Origin: Channallabes apus | Lineage: Eukaryota > Chordata > Actinopteri > Siluriformes > Clariidae | Length of the DNA: 64,000 nucleotides | Reading direction: 5' to 3' | NCBI GenBank assembly: GCA_030522415.1 | Contig: CM060114.1 | Coordinates: 29,516,804-29,580,803, forward strand | Shown: positions 11,395 to 24,227 of the stretch, piece after piece | Numbering within the stretch: position 1 is the stretch's first letter | Layout of the letters: the number at the start of each line of letters is the position of its first letter | Notes under the pieces: model-generated | The model's input: the letters and a program-made list of their open reading frames with translations, nothing else | Databases searched by the model: none | What the model was told of the DNA's origin: nothing | Position numbers and translations under genes: made by a program

Positions 11395-12240
11395 TGGTAT
11401 CAGTCAAGTATTCCGTGACCATGACTTACTATGTCGTGGCCACGACTTACTTGATCAGGAAAAGTTGCTTGGTATAGCCTCCAGGCCCCCCATGACCCTG
11501 TACACTATGTTGTGGCCACAACTTAATTAAGGCGTGGGAACGAGATACTATGAATGATCTCATTACCACACATCCCTAAGTCATGGCCACAACATAGTAT
11601 GCCGTTCCCCTGATTTAGTAAGTCGGGGGACATACTAACTCGTTATAATTTTATTCCATAATACTGTATTTATTTTCAACGGAGGCCCTCTGGTGGCATT
11701 GAGGGAAAAATATATTTTGTGGCCACGACTTACTAAGGCGTGAGAATGAGAAATTTGTTGTGTTCATAACTTACTAAGGCATGAGAATGAGAAACTTTGT
11801 TGTGTTCATAACTTACTAAGGCATGAGAATGAGAAACTTTGTTGTGTTCATAACTTACTAAGGCATGAGAATGAGAAACTTTGTTGTGTTCATAACTTAC
11901 TAAGGCATGAGAATGAGAAACTTTGTTGTGTTCATAACTTACTAAGGCATGGGAATGAGATACTATGTTGTGGCCATCACTTTCTAAAGCATAGAAATTA
12001 AATACTATGTTGTGGCCACTACATACTGAGATATGGGAATGAGATACTTTATGTTTTGGCCAGAACTTAATAACACAATATAATAAAATAATATACAAGA
12101 TGTGTCCACTGTATACTGTTGTAGCATCAACTTAACTGCATAGCACATTATACTATTTCATTCTCACGTTTATTAAGTCATGGACACAAAATAGTATCTC
12201 ATTCCCGCACCTTAGAAAGTCATGGACACAGAAAATTTTT
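11395..12240. repeat. Repeat built on 'gtggccacgacttactaag'-like blocks, both orientations
   Basis: Variants of 'ggccacgacttactaaggc' and 'gggaatgagatactatgttg' recur along the region. They also appear reversed (for example 'cattcccgcaccttagaaag' near 12,200). The core of the region is a 42-bp tandem minisatellite. The family was not identified. Confidence 0.6.
11745..11960 (+). repeat. 42-bp minisatellite, about 5 copies
   Basis: The unit contains 'aaggcatgagaatgagaaac' then 'tttgttgtgttcataactta', repeated nearly without change. The outer copies diverge. Because 42 is a multiple of three, it creates an artificial open frame with a 14-residue repeat (VSHSHALVSYEHNK) on the minus strand. Confidence 0.85.
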
Positions 12241-12375
12241 TCCCCCGAATGTCACCAGAGGGGAAACCTTTTAAAAAGGAATAATAGTAATTATTATTTT
12301 AAGGTTCTAGATAAACCCTCCAGAGGGACAAACTAAAGAACTAATAACAAAGAATTAAAGAAACATTTATCTGGC

Positions 12376-12690
12376 ACAAGGTGGCATGTTGGTTAGCATC
12401 GTGGCCTCACACCTCCAGGGTCTAGGGCTTGATTCCTGCCTCAAGTCTCTCTTGAATGCTTGGTGAGTTTTCTCCATGTACTCTGGTTTCCTCCCACAGT
12501 CCAAAGACATGCAGGTTAGATTAACTGCCATTTCTAAAGCTCCCACAGTCTGTGAGTGAATGTGTGAGAGTGCATGCCTTGCGATGGACTGGCCCAGAGT
12601 CCCCTGCGCTAAGCTCCAGGCTTCTCGTGACCATGTACTGTATAGGATAGATGCTAATGAGAGTAAGTGAGTGAGTGAATGAGTGGGAAA
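12376..12690 (+). repeat. DANA-like SINE
   Basis: It has the tRNA-like head 'ggtggcatgttggttagc', 'tggtttcctcccacagtcc', 'aaagacatgcaggttag', and a (GAGT/GAAT)n tail. The order matches the zebrafish DANA/mermaid family. Confidence 0.7.
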
Positions 12691-12759
12691 TTAAAGAAAA
12701 TATGTTAATTTTCAGTAATGGCTTTATCCTGGATCCGGAGTCTTTCCCAGTTATCACTG

Positions 12760-12925
12760 CATAGAAAAGGCCAGATAATACGTTCTAGATGGGATGCCAG
12801 TCCATCACAACCAATTATCAACTCATTCACACCAAGGGGCAATTTAGTATAACCGATCTGCCTGTGTGCATGTTTTTAGAGAGTGGGAGGTACCCGAGGG
12901 GAAAGCCACGCAGAGATGTGTAACT
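12760..12925 (-). repeat. DANA-like SINE fragment
   Basis: Blocks such as 'gatgccagtccatcacaacc' and 'gagagtgggaggtaccc' are minus-strand pieces of the same SINE family. The head is lost. Confidence 0.4.
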
Positions 12926-13714
12926 CTGTGCAGACAATAAACCAAGCTCTGGTTCAAACCCAGGAACGTGTCAACAATGAAAGGCACCAGTGCTCCCCAC
13001 TGTAAAGAAACCTGTTCTGTATTATCATTAAGATCACACATATAGTAAGTGATATATGTTTTATTATTTTGTATGGACACTGTACACCAATGTAATGGGG
13101 TTTCACTCATGATCTGCAGGAAAACTGTTTAGACATGGTGTATATAGACACTCGTTGTCTCCCAGACATCTTATTCAGCAAACCATTTTTTTTCCCATTG
13201 TCTAAGTCAGCTGCATTTGATGAGTGTCTAGTCCATGTCCACATGGTTCTGGCACCACCTTGAGGGCATAAGGGGCTGTGTTTGTTGTGGTGGTGCTGCA
13301 GATGTAGTGTGCCAGTCTTTAATAATCTCCCTTACAGCTCACAGTGCTTGTTCACTACTTTTCTCTGCATGCAGGACTATTTGATTACTGCATCAACTAT
13401 AGAAATCAAGAATGTATTATGCACCATGTACTGACATGGGAAATTTATGAGATGAAATTTGGCTTAAATGGGAAAAATTGGGCTGTCGGAAATCTGTTTT
13501 TATATATATTTTCTCAAAATTTCTGTCAAGCTCTTTACTCACCCGCCAGCCAGGTCTTTTTCATTCAATATCAACCAGCCAGGGAAGCTGAAAGCTAACA
13601 AAAACCTACAGTAGCTAACACAAAAAACTAGCAACAGCTGCATTACAACAGCTGTTCAAGTTAAACCAAATAACTAAACACAGAGTACATATGAGAAGAC
13701 AAACTCACATTATT

Positions 13715-14200
13715 TCTCTATATAATCCCCTGCTACACTAATGCGCTTATTTCAGCGTTTCACCAGTGCTTGGATACCATCAAGGTAGAAAGCTTTCTCA
13801 GTATGCCGGAGCCACAATTGGTCTTCCTGGTTCATGCATTTAATGGTCCAAACATGTGGAAATGTCCTGGAGCGAGGTCAGGACTGTATGGTGGATGTGG
13901 CTATACCTCTCAGCTGAGTTGGATAATTTGTGCTGCAAGTGGTTTTGGTGAATGATTCTGTGCACAGTTAAAAAATATCGAGATATAGAAATAAAGTTAT
14001 CTCTCGATTTTCAAGGAATTTTCAAAGGAATGAATGCAGTGGGCTGTGAGCCACCTCGGCCGGGTTTCCTGCAGCTAAGAGTCTCATCACAATACTATAC
14101 TAAGTTTGCCATGAACTCCCTTTGTATATCTGCACTCTTCAACATACATTTATTGACAGGAATGAGAGTGTTTGCCATTCCTCATTTTTCCACTCAGTGA
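13715..14200 (-). mobile_element. Decayed mariner-family element (copy 2)
   Basis: The start 'ctatataatcccctgctac' and the following 'cagcgtttcaccagtgcttg' match copies at 0.9 and 59.6 kb. No clear terminal repeats remain. Confidence 0.5.
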
Positions 14201-15234
14201 CCATGGCCAATTTTACTAATTAGCTCATATTTGTCTTGTACAAATATTGTGTTATCATTGGGACTTAATATTATGTCATTTCTCATATTAATGGAGCTGT
14301 ATTGCAATTATCAGAACTGTGCTGGTCAGAAAGTGTGAAAAAAAAATGTATTATAGAGTGCATGACATCCTAGATGTACAGCATTGATTTGTAGGACTTT
14401 TGCACAGCACAGTATATAAAGATAAAGTCGAGAAGAAAAAAACACAAAAGAAGACAGATATTATCTATAAAGAGCATTTTTTTTTTTCATTTTTAAAATG
14501 GCATTATTACCTGTGAGAAAAATTGCAACTGTATTTAAAAAGCCTAACAAGTTTTCTTTTCCTTCCAGCAAACCCATTTACAGTTGATTTCTCAAACCAC
14601 TTTTCAAAAAGTTCACCAAATTTTATATTCAAATGTAATTACTATACTGGGTAACTATATGGAGTGAATATCAATCCTATAAAGAGACACTGAATTATGA
14701 ATTGAGGGTGTTTTTTTTTTAGCTTGATCAAGAAATCCATTTCCTTCTGGTATGATTCTGACTTATACTGTAAATTGCTCTAAATTACAGAACTTGTGCT
14801 GTAATCTTTTCATCCTCAAAAGTAAGTAGTGTAGAGCAGTATGTGGGCTTTAATGTTCTTTTAAAATACATCCAGGCTGGTTAAAGTAATGACTCACAAT
14901 GATGCAATGGATAGTGAATTGGGAATAGAGAAGAAAGCAGGCTTTGATATAGACTTGCATTTATCCTGAAGGCTGAAGAGAATCTTTGTTAGACTGGGAG
15001 AGTGAGGGGAAATGTGTGGATAAGGATGTTTAAGAGTGAGAAAGAGAAAGAGAGAAAAAATGAGAGAGGGAGAGAGAGAATCCACTATGGGACATCACAA
15101 TAATGGAGTCCATCTTCATTAAAAAAAAAATCAAACCCATTCTTATTAAAAGTTAATGAAGTGATCTAACAAGGTGCTTATACAGTATGAGCAACATATC
15201 AATGTTCAGTACAACATAAGCATTTTCAACAGTT
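14201..15234. other. Unassigned intergenic DNA
   Basis: AT-rich, with a purine-rich (GAGA) stretch at 15,030-15,080. No gene was recognised. Confidence 0.3.
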
Positions 15235-16610
15235 AACAAATTGGAGAGGCCGTCTGCGTTGCCATGTTTTGTCAATCTCAGGAGAACGAGAGATCCTGCA
15301 GGGAACTAGCGGTCGATCCAAGGGTTGGTTTCTTTGGTCATTGCCATCCAATGTAGAGGAACATGATTGGTCACGAGGGTGAATTGCTGCCCCGACAGGT
15401 TGAGGTGGGGTTTCAGAAGTTATAAGTCCTTTTCTGCCTCTGCCATCGACATTACCTTCTCAAGTTTCTAAGGAGATCAGAGAGGTGTCCAGCCACAGAA
15501 AAGAAATTAGACACAAAGCTTCTGTATAAGCTATCTGTTTCCAAGATAGGTGTGGATAGTTGTGAACCACTTCGACTGGTAGCCACAGGTCCTGTGTCTT
15601 GGTCAGCACGAGGTGGAACATTGCGATATTGCAGTCAGGCCTGCTTTGTGGAGCCCTTTGAAGATACAACGGTGGTGATGCAGGTGGTTGTGCCAGCCGC
15701 ATGTTGGTCTAGACAGGTCAGTGCATATGGCCAATGGTGGCATGGCACAATGTCCATGAGCTATTGAAACATGGCAGGGTCTCTGTGCAGGCCATTATCC
15801 ATGCTCTGTGCTGAAGGCTGTTTTTTTTTCTTTGCCTCTGGAGTGAGAGCCACCTGCCACTAGCCATTGGTCAAGTCGATTGTCAAAATGAAATGGGTTC
15901 CACTGAGTCGTTCAGTGAGGTTGTCCACTTGAGGCAATGGACAGGTGTTAAACTCTAAGACCTGGTTTAATCAGCAGAGGTCATTGCAAAACCCAAGGGA
16001 CATGTCAGGTTTGCGTACTACCACGATGGAGCTGAACCAGGGGCTAGTGGACGCTTCCATGATGGCATCATGCAACATTTTAGCAACCTTGGTTTTGATG
16101 AATCTACAAACAATTACTACTGGTGGATGTCATGCCACACCAGATGAGTGAGTCCTGGTTCGGTGAAGAAGTTGCTTGACCAGCTCGTTTAGCACTTGCT
16201 CCTAGGACGGGGTGACCATCTCTCCATGCTGGAGTATCTCACAACCCTGTGGCTGAAAAGAAAGAGGGGAAAGGGTTGAAACATCTGGCAGTTGTTATCC
16301 ACCTTTTTAAAAGATTCATACATTGAATCTTTTACCCAGCTGTCGCAGTCTGTAATTCACTGGCCCCACTCGTTCCACGATGGTGTAGGGACCTTGATAT
16401 TAGGCAATTTACATTTGATACTGAGCACCAGTAGAAGCACTCAGTTGCCCAGTTAGGATTCTCAGGGCTGTGCTTGTTGGTTGTAGGCTTTGTGCTTTCT
16501 CGACTTAGGCTTTTTCCAGGTGCTCATGCACTATAGGGAGTACACAGCTGATCTTTGCCTGCGCCTGCACATACTCCATAACATCTGCTAACTCCACTAA
16601 GATAATGTAC
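15235..16610 (-). mobile_element. Ty3/gypsy retrotransposon relic with integrase end before reverse transcriptase
   Basis: Reading leftwards on the minus strand, three broken pieces of pol appear in order. The first is an integrase C-terminal-like part (16,280-16,600, around a WQGPY-type and RVGPVNYRLRQ motif). The second is the N-terminal part of reverse transcriptase (about 15,830-16,090, with PDMSLGFCNDLC and LTIDLTNG-type motifs). The third is the end of RNase H (about 15,240-15,400, with HAPLQWM and HGNADGLS). Many stops and frameshifts. No LTRs were found. The order integrase, RT, RNase H differs from standard Ty3/gypsy and matches the Gmr1-like group. It is a dead copy. Confidence 0.6.
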
Positions 16611-16619
16611 CATGACAAA

Positions 16620-18000
16620 AGTCATATTGAGAACATACTGTATGTTAATTACAAGTATTTAAAGAGTGAGTCAGAGTAATAAAAAAAGGAGGTGTGAGTC
16701 TTTCGAGGAAGACATTTGTCGCCTGCCCACTGAATGTGCTATTTTTTGATGCTATTCATGACGTACTGTAACTGGAGACAACAGATATTTATCCCTATGT
16801 GCCACTTATGCCACAAAAAAACACTTTTTTTGACTTTCCGCTACAAATTACATTTTGATATAATGAAAATTTAAAGTAAGGTCAAGTTCACGATACATGG
16901 GGACAACAAACAAACAAATGACAAAAATATGTACACAATATTCTGACATACACACCACAAACTGATGAGCTCAATTCACCATCTGTGCCATTTACATAAT
17001 TATGGAAATAGGCCTCAAGAGTGCAGTCTCTCTCTCTTCTCATCAGTCCAAACTCAAACTAATATTATCCTCACACGGTATATGCATCTTTCATGAGTTA
17101 ACAAGCGGATATGTGTACTAAAAATTTCAGAATGTTTATTATATGTGAAAATGCTCAAGTTTCAATCTCATGTGGCGTTGGAATATGGCTCAAAATGCTG
17201 CTTCATATAGTTAAATTAATCGATTCCTATATCTTTTCTATTTATTTATTTACACACATTACTAATTGATTGCAAATGATGTGAGTGCACGTAGTGTAAT
17301 AGGATAACTAGTCGATTACATGAAGATGTTTAAAGTAAGGTATACATTTTTTTAAAAAGGTGTGACATCATTCTTTTATAGTTCAGCATAGGGGCTTTAC
17401 AGCTTGTGTGTCTGTAACTGATATCATGCGGACTCAAGTTGCATAGCCCTGGTAAACAACTGGTTAATTATTTCCTGTTACTGAGTGACTCGAGGCAATG
17501 ATGCAACATAACCAGAGGAAACAGTGGCAATACCATATGGAACATACTTAACATAGATAAGTTAAGAAAAAAAATTCTGATTTTTGCTTGTCAAAAGTGT
17601 GGGCAGCATTTTTAGACGCTTTAGCACAAGTATCCGTGATTACCCAATATATTATTTAAATGACACATTAAATTATACAAAAATGTAGTGAAATAAAAGT
17701 ACAAATATTTGTTGTAGAATGTAGTGGAGCAAAAGTAAAAGGCTCCTCTAATAAAAATATTAAAGTAAAGTACAGATTTGTGGAATATGTACTTAAATAC
17801 AATAACAATTGTACATGTACAATTGTTATTCCTTTTTGTTTTTCCTTCCTTAGACCATTTTTGTTGGTACAAACCACTGCATGCCATGGATGACTTCTTT
17901 GATGTAACGAGTTATCTAACGCATTACTGTAGGTCCCCATTTCAGTACTCAGTTATTTAATTACTGTACATTTTTAAAAATGTAATCCGTGAGCCAGACA
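16620..18000. other. Unassigned intergenic DNA with an old element remnant
   Basis: 16.62-17.6 kb shows nothing gene-like. 17.65-17.99 kb has 'gtgaaataaaagtacaaat' and similar blocks recalling the hAT at 53.1 kb, in which 'aagtaaaagt' blocks recur, so it is probably a worn hAT fragment. Confidence 0.3.
17801..17830. repeat. Perfect 30-bp palindrome
   Basis: The arm 'aataacaattgtaca' is followed directly by its exact reverse complement, with no spacer. Confidence 0.9.
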
Positions 18001-18175
18001 GCAGTCATTCCCAATTAGTGTGTGCGTGTGTGTGAAAGTCGTCCTACAAGCCCCGCCCCCGATAACCAGCCCCCTTTGTTATTCCTGCTGTTATACCACT
18101 ATCTTACCTATGCAAGGACCGACGCATGGAAAGATAGAAACCCAACCACAGCGCCAAAATCCGCGGTGAATCATG

Positions 18176-18283
18176 TCTTTGGATGCAGTGGTAGGAAACA
18201 GGAGTAACTGGAGGAAACCCACCAAGCACAAGGAGAACATGCAAACACAGACCAAAGGTGGGAATCAAACCACTAAGCCACAT
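18176..18283 (-). repeat. DANA-like SINE fragment
   Basis: It contains 'ctggaggaaacccaccaagc' then 'aaggagaacatgcaaac' and 'gggaatcaaaccactaagc', the minus-strand middle and head of the SINE. Confidence 0.55.
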
Positions 18284-18882
18284 TTAGGTCATTTATATTA
18301 GATATTGTAATGTTTTATGTTTTAAAGAGTTTAACTGCATAAAATAGTTTATTAATGTTTAGAAAGATTTTATTGTTTCCCCTTGTGCTACTACTACTAC
18401 TACTAATGACAGATGGACTACAAATAATAATAATAATTATTATTATTTATTCCGCCAAACCACATACTGCACTTTTAATTACAAATTTAATATGTTTACA
18501 CATTTTTAATCATTTAATGTGTTTAAACATTTTAATTACAATAGAGACTAAAGAACACATTTATTCTGTTATTGATTTCATTCCAGCTGTTCCTCTTCCA
18601 GCATTCTCCAACTCCATACAGAGCTTTATATACTCACCGATTAAATATTTGTCAGCACTGTGGGAATCCTGTTAAACACAAGACCAACAATGCATGCGTT
18701 ATCCCCCCTCTCTTTTATTCCCTAACCCCGCCTGGTTCCATTACTCATCTCTCTATTCTTTCATTGTCACCTTTTCAGTCATCCGTGTACAACTGATTTA
18801 CTGTTATACCCATTCAGCAGATTCAGGTTTGGTCATGGTCTGTCTGTTTATCGCTTGCTGCTGAGCACACCTCGTATATATG

Positions 18883-18913
<31 letters not shown>

Positions 18914-19700
18914 CCCTTCCTCTGCACCTTTATCAGTTGATGTTTTAAAAAAAAAACGCACAAAAAAGTGAAATGTTAAAAACAACAAATGCTTTTTTAT
19001 ATTGTTGTATGTTTTTTTATGTTTTTTTTTAGATTTTTTTTCATTTTACATTGATCTTTGGGTTATTTTTAAGAATATAGTAATGGTGTGTTTGTATGTT
19101 TGTACAGTAATTGCATGTAAACAGGTGAATATAAGGGAATGAATGTTAATGTGATTGCAAATAGGTAAAAGAACCCATTTAAGAAATTTAAATGATGCAT
19201 TTTGTTTTTTTTCCCCTATTGTTGCTCTAAAGCCTAAAGAAATTACAAGACCTCAGTAGTTCTCATAGAAGTTTGTTTATTGTTTAAACATAATGAATTA
19301 TGCAAAATTAAATCTAACACGCCCATTTCAGTCCAACCTTTGTGTTGGTGTCACGAAGACACCTACAGTATAGAAGACACCTAACACCTCATATATCAGC
19401 TTTAAACAGACATCCAATCCAGCCATGGCGGTAATCTGAGATAACTCTAATCAAATATTGCATGTAAAGTGTTACTGTAGCATGATTTTCTTTCCCCAGA
19501 AAGCTATATAAGAACAGATTTATTTTTCATAACTTATCATAATAGATGTTCCACAGTTGCTTTTCATTATGTTAATGATTACATTGGAAATAGTGTATTG
19601 GTTTCTTAGTTTCCTTAGTAGGAATTCTACTATGTATTAACCAACACTCAGGGAAAAAGATCAAGCAATTAAAAACAGTTGTAAGCTTCAGGTAAGATTT
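18284..19700. other. Intergenic AT-rich DNA with a CA microsatellite
   Basis: A (CA)n tract lies at 18,881-18,911. T-runs are frequent. No gene was recognised. The left part of cd24 exon 2 (3' UTR) may extend into the right edge. Confidence 0.35.
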
Positions 19701-20015
19701 TGATATAATATAGATTTATTTATTTAATTAAAAAAATCAATATAAGTTTCTTTCTCAGTATACATTCTGATTTTGAAGGAATTGAGGGGATATAAAACAC
19801 TGCTGCAAACTATTTCACTATAAGAAAAGCAATGTTCACTTTCATCTCTTCAGTACAAACTATTTTCTTTAAGACATAGTAGATGTAATCCAGAGGGGTG
19901 GTTTTCTTTCAGTGGGGTTTTGTGGAAGTGCTGGAATAGCACAAGGACCTTTATGTTCATTTCCCAGCAAGACTCAAGTGGAAGATGGAGACTGATCATC
20001 GTATACAGATGTGGC

Positions 20016-20207
20016 TCAGCAGCGGTTATCAATTATCATTGCCAAGATGGCTCCAGATATCAGCACAAAGACGGAGCTGGATTGTAGTTGGTAGGCGGCA
20101 CCAGCCGGAGCTCTCGTCGTCTGAGTTGCTGCCATGGTGCTGTTGACGAGGCTAACTGTGTGGTTCATTGCAGTCATGTTTGGAGAAATTGTGACCTGAG
20201 ACATAAC
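20016..20207 (-). CDS. cd24: cd24-like exon 2 (mature chain and GPI signal, stop codon)
   Basis: An acceptor ctatag precedes GTTATGTCT on the minus strand. The exon reads VMSQVTISPNMTAMNHT, then VNSTMAATQTTRAPAG, then the hydrophobic tail ending DNRC and a stop. Almost the whole mature protein is here. The polar last four residues are unusual for a GPI signal, which normally ends hydrophobic. Confidence 0.72.
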   Translation of the reverse strand, partial: VMSQVTISPNMTAMNHTVSLVNSTMAATQTTRAPAGAAYQLQSSSVFVLISGAILAMIIDNRC

Positions 20208-20447
20208 CTATAGAGTAGGGGATAAAAACAAAATTCTGGTTTGCAAAATGTTGCTTGTGGAAAGGTTTGGATGTTGAAATTGTTATCAGCTGTTATATAA
20301 TTTTCCATAGATGTTACACAAGCAAATAATTATGATCATACAACTATTTTCTCTATTTTCCTAGCAGAAATCGCTGGGCCAACAACAAGGATGCACAATA
20401 GTTTACAGTTTATTTTTATTATACAGTAATTTTTATAAGATTAAAAC

Positions 20448-21114
20448 TAGAGCCGGGACTTTAATGCATTAATTTAGATTAATTAATTACACAAAAATAA
20501 CGCGTAAAAAAATTTTTTACGCATTTTAATCGCACTTATTTTTGCACCACGGAACGTTTCTCACTGGATGAGTTTTGGCAGATCGATTATACTGGAGCAC
20601 CAACTAGCGTTCAGACAAAAACAAACCACAGTGAACATGGACAAAGAAGCTGATGAGACCGCTTTGGTTGGTCCTGTGGATGGGAAATTTTGTTATAAAA
20701 AACGAATGGATGGAAGCGTCAGGGTTTAATAGTCAGGGTTTCCAATGTTCTGAATGTACTTAAGTATTGTGCTTTACTTAAAAAAACTGTTTACAGAAGG
20801 TCTACCTACCTATAGGGTACCTGAATTTCTGAAATGTAGGCTACTATATTTCTAAATATTTTATTGCTACACTTAATGGCAATATTGCACTGGTCTGTTG
20901 GACTTGGTTGAACAAAAATAAACAATATTCTGTTGCTTAAGCTTATGTATTCAGTCATTATTCAATGGTATACTAAAAAACCATATGAAAAAACTTACTT
21001 CTCACTGTTCTCAGGTCAAATATTTATATGCGATTAAAATGCGATTAATTTCGATTAATTAATTACAAAGCCTCTACTTAATTAGATTATTTTTTAAATC
21101 GAGTCCCGGCCCTA
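20448..21114. mobile_element. Non-autonomous hAT element with perfect 8-bp target duplication
   Basis: The ends are 'tagagccgggact' and 'agtcccggcccta'. Identical 8-mers ATTAAAAC flank them at 20,440-20,447 and 21,115-21,122. Inside each end lie AT-rich subterminal repeats ('gattaattaattaca' forms). No transposase frame. It sits in the cd24-like intron. Confidence 0.85.
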
Positions 21115-21635
21115 ATTAAAACATTTTCAAAAAAAGGCAACTGCTAGCAAAAGAAATAAGCGATAGGAACATCTGTGGCTCATGAACACAAATCTCCAGA
21201 TTTTTGGCCTGCGTGAAGACAAAACTAAACAAGCCTCATGTAAAATTAACTACTTATATGAAGTAAATCATCATCATCATCATCATCATTATAATCATTA
21301 TAATCATTAGCAAGCAGCACACAACTGTGTAGCATAGCATAAAGTCTTGGAATTCAATTTCTTGCTGTTTTTTTTTTTATCCCTTTGATGTTCTGCTGTA
21401 TGTTTCAGGTGAACATATTTTAAGTCACTAAATATTATTGAAAAAGATGTGTTGAACTTAACCTGATTGAGAAATTTCAATCTCAAAAACAAGTTAACAT
21501 GTTCTTTTACTTTTTGTTGTAGTTATTTGTATATGCATTGATACTTTTACCATAAAGGGACATCTCAACTGTTTGGAAGAGATCTATACTTAAGCTGTTT
21601 TTCATATAATAATAATGATTTGTATTATTATTATT

Positions 21636-21735
21636 CCCCCGCCTAGTGCCCGAAGTCTCCTGGGATAGGCTCCAGGCCCCCCGCGACCCTGAACACAGGA
21701 TTAAGCGGTATAGAAGATGAATGATTGAATGAATG
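21636..21735 (+). repeat. DANA-like SINE 3' fragment
   Basis: It contains 'gcccgaagtctcctgggat', 'aggattaagcggtatagaag' and an (ATGA)n tail, the last third of the SINE family copy at 43 kb, here in plus orientation. Confidence 0.55.
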
Positions 21736-21799
21736 ATTATTATTATTAGTAGTAGTAGTAGTAGTAGTAATTAATTAATTAATTTATTTATTTATTTGC

Positions 21800-22614
21800 T
21801 TGTTTGTTTGTTTGTTTTTATCATTGCCCCAAAATCAAATTTATTCATGAAGCACATTTAAAATAACTGACCAAGATGCTGCAAAATCCTAAAACACCTG
21901 CAGACATAATAATACAGTATGTGGCGCAACTAAAGAGCACTCGTGATATCATGTGGCGATTGTGGATGAAACCATGATGATGCAAGAGACATCTGTGGCT
22001 GTCAGACAAGGAAACGAAACTGTCCTGTGATCCCTGGGTTCAAGGTGTGTTGTACTCTTCCTTCCTTGTCAATCATAGTGACACTAGACAATTGCTGGCG
22101 TATTGACTTTCCTTATGTATGTGGAAGAGGGCTGATAGAGTGTGGTGCAATGTCTAGCTTTTTTCATGTTGTGTTCCACTTAATGAACATAAATAACATG
22201 AGTAATCTCGCCGATATACAGTACTGTAGTATAATCAACATCAAATTTGAAATCCCTTTCTTTTCCACAGCTTCATGCACTGAGCTTGTTCTTACCTGAT
22301 TAGAAATAAAAATTATACCAAACATTTCATCTGAAGATTTTCATTCCCACCACCAGCATCAAAATAGAGGAATGTAATTTCCCTTTGACCAGTCAAGAGT
22401 GTGGTTGTCATGTGAATCATTGAAGTCTTCTCTGCGACAACCCATTTCCAACACGTCTTTGGGGAATGTCAAGAGTTTGTGGACATCACACAGTCATAAC
22501 TTACTTACTTATATGCTTTTACCTTGTTCTCTGAGTGCCTTCCATTAGATGTTGAAGTAATGGCAGGTGGGGATTGATTATCTTTGAGCAACAATAGCAT
22601 TAATGAGATCATTT
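21800..22614. other. Unassigned intronic DNA
   Basis: It contains 'aattaattaatttatttatt' and TTTG runs at 21,770-21,820. No exon was recognised. Confidence 0.3.
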
Positions 22615-22868
22615 ACTGATGTTGCTTGGGATACAGTCTGTGTTCCAGTTCATCTCCAAGGTGTTCAGTGACTGGCGTCTGAGTCCACGTGGTGTTGGTT
22701 AATGATTGTCTGTACAGTTCCCACAGATCGATGCGTCTCTTCTGAATTTTGGTGACTTCTTTAAAACGTTTGCACCATTCAGATGTTTTGCTGTGGCTAA
22801 GAGTCTCATCACCGTACCAAGCTTGAAGTCTTGTAAAAAGTCCCGGTTTGACTTGAACACCCCATGTA
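22615..22868 (-). mobile_element. Decayed mariner-family element (copy 3, transposase N-terminus)
   Basis: The terminal repeat at 22,838-22,866 ('cccggtttgacttgaacacc') is followed on the minus strand by a frame with RLQAWYGDETLSHSKTSEW and CKRFKEV, the DNA-binding half of a mariner transposase. The catalytic half is missing. Confidence 0.6.
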
Positions 22869-22939
22869 TTTATCCTCATCATGGCAAATGAATTGAAATA
22901 AGAAAAATGATCCTTTGCTAATTTGGTGCATAGCACCAA

Positions 22940-24150
22940 TTAGCCGAACAGCATCAGATTCAGTAGCTAGCTGTTAGCGGGAAACAGAGCCGCTAGCTAG
23001 CTTATAAATAAACGGTAGCGAGTATTTAGCCAAATTACTTCTTGTAGTACACTTCCTAGCTATTGTTGTACTTCCAAGTATCCTATTGGATCTAGGTTGT
23101 TTATAAGTGACTAATTATAATAACTAATAAGGCATAATTGATCAGTTTTTAGTTAAATAATCTGCCTGCATTGTAGTAGCATTCATTAATTCGTTGTACA
23201 TTGGGGAAAAAAAATCCCGATTGCGAAGTTGTCAAGCCAGTCACCTGGTCATAAGTGATATCTACAGGGTCAGATTTCCTGTCGAAACTTGGCACACCTT
23301 GAGTTTCGAGGACTTGATGCCACTGACTTGTAGTGCTTTTAAAAATCAGTTGTGTTTCCGTAGAGTTTCAGGCTAAATTTGTCATTTACATTTTCATTTC
23401 TCAGTGTATATCTTTTGAAGCATTTTTAATTGTTTTGTTTTTCAAATGCAGTTTTTCCAGGAATGATTCATTTGTTGATATCATCGGTTATAATATGACC
23501 GACACGATACGATGCATAATACTGTATAATATTATATTTTTTATCATACTATCAAAAAAAATCTAACCATAAACAAACAAAATAATAAAAGTTTTCTTAG
23601 TGACAATTACATTTTTGTGAACGTCTAGGTGTCATCAGGAACCCACAATGACGCAGCAGAACCACAAGCAGACAACATTTGCATGAAAAAGACAATGGAT
23701 AAGAGGAGCATCAAGTTTCTATGTTGGCTTTGGGGACACCTGATCTCCATCTGGGACACGGATATGGGGAAGTGAATTATTTATTTAATAATGCTTAAAG
23801 GACGGGTACGTTAGACCAAACGTTGCGACATCTTACAATGTATTTCCCCTAAATCCCTTAAAGAAACTGCATTACGTGTTAGTATTCTGGGTATTTTTAA
23901 CATTTAAAATTTTAACAAAATGTAAAAGACTAAGTTGGATTGTTAAAGGATATTCAGCTTTAAATTTGTTCTTGTTGTCTCCTCTCAAAAAATATTTTTT
24001 ATAAATACATTTTATAGAAAGTGATATTGATTCATTAAACTTTTAACTGCTCTCGTCATCACTTAACTTATTCTTATCACTTATCACTTATTTCAATTTA
24101 CTATATGTATAAAAACTAAACACCTGGTGTCATTTTATCCAGTGTAATGG
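22940..24150. other. Unassigned intronic DNA
   Basis: 'gctagctgttagcgg' and 'ccgctagctagct' near 22,966-23,001 form short inverted motifs. Otherwise AT-rich with no gene signal. Confidence 0.3.
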
Positions 24151-24153
24151 CAC

Positions 24154-24227
<74 letters not shown>
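24154..24227. repeat. (AAT)n microsatellite beside the cd24 exon 1 donor
   Basis: About 24 uninterrupted trinucleotide copies end a few bases from the splice donor at 24,232-24,233. Confidence 0.95.

Noticed and set aside
11733..12098. 121-codon minus-strand frame with 14-residue repeats
   Set aside because: A by-product of the 42-bp minisatellite.
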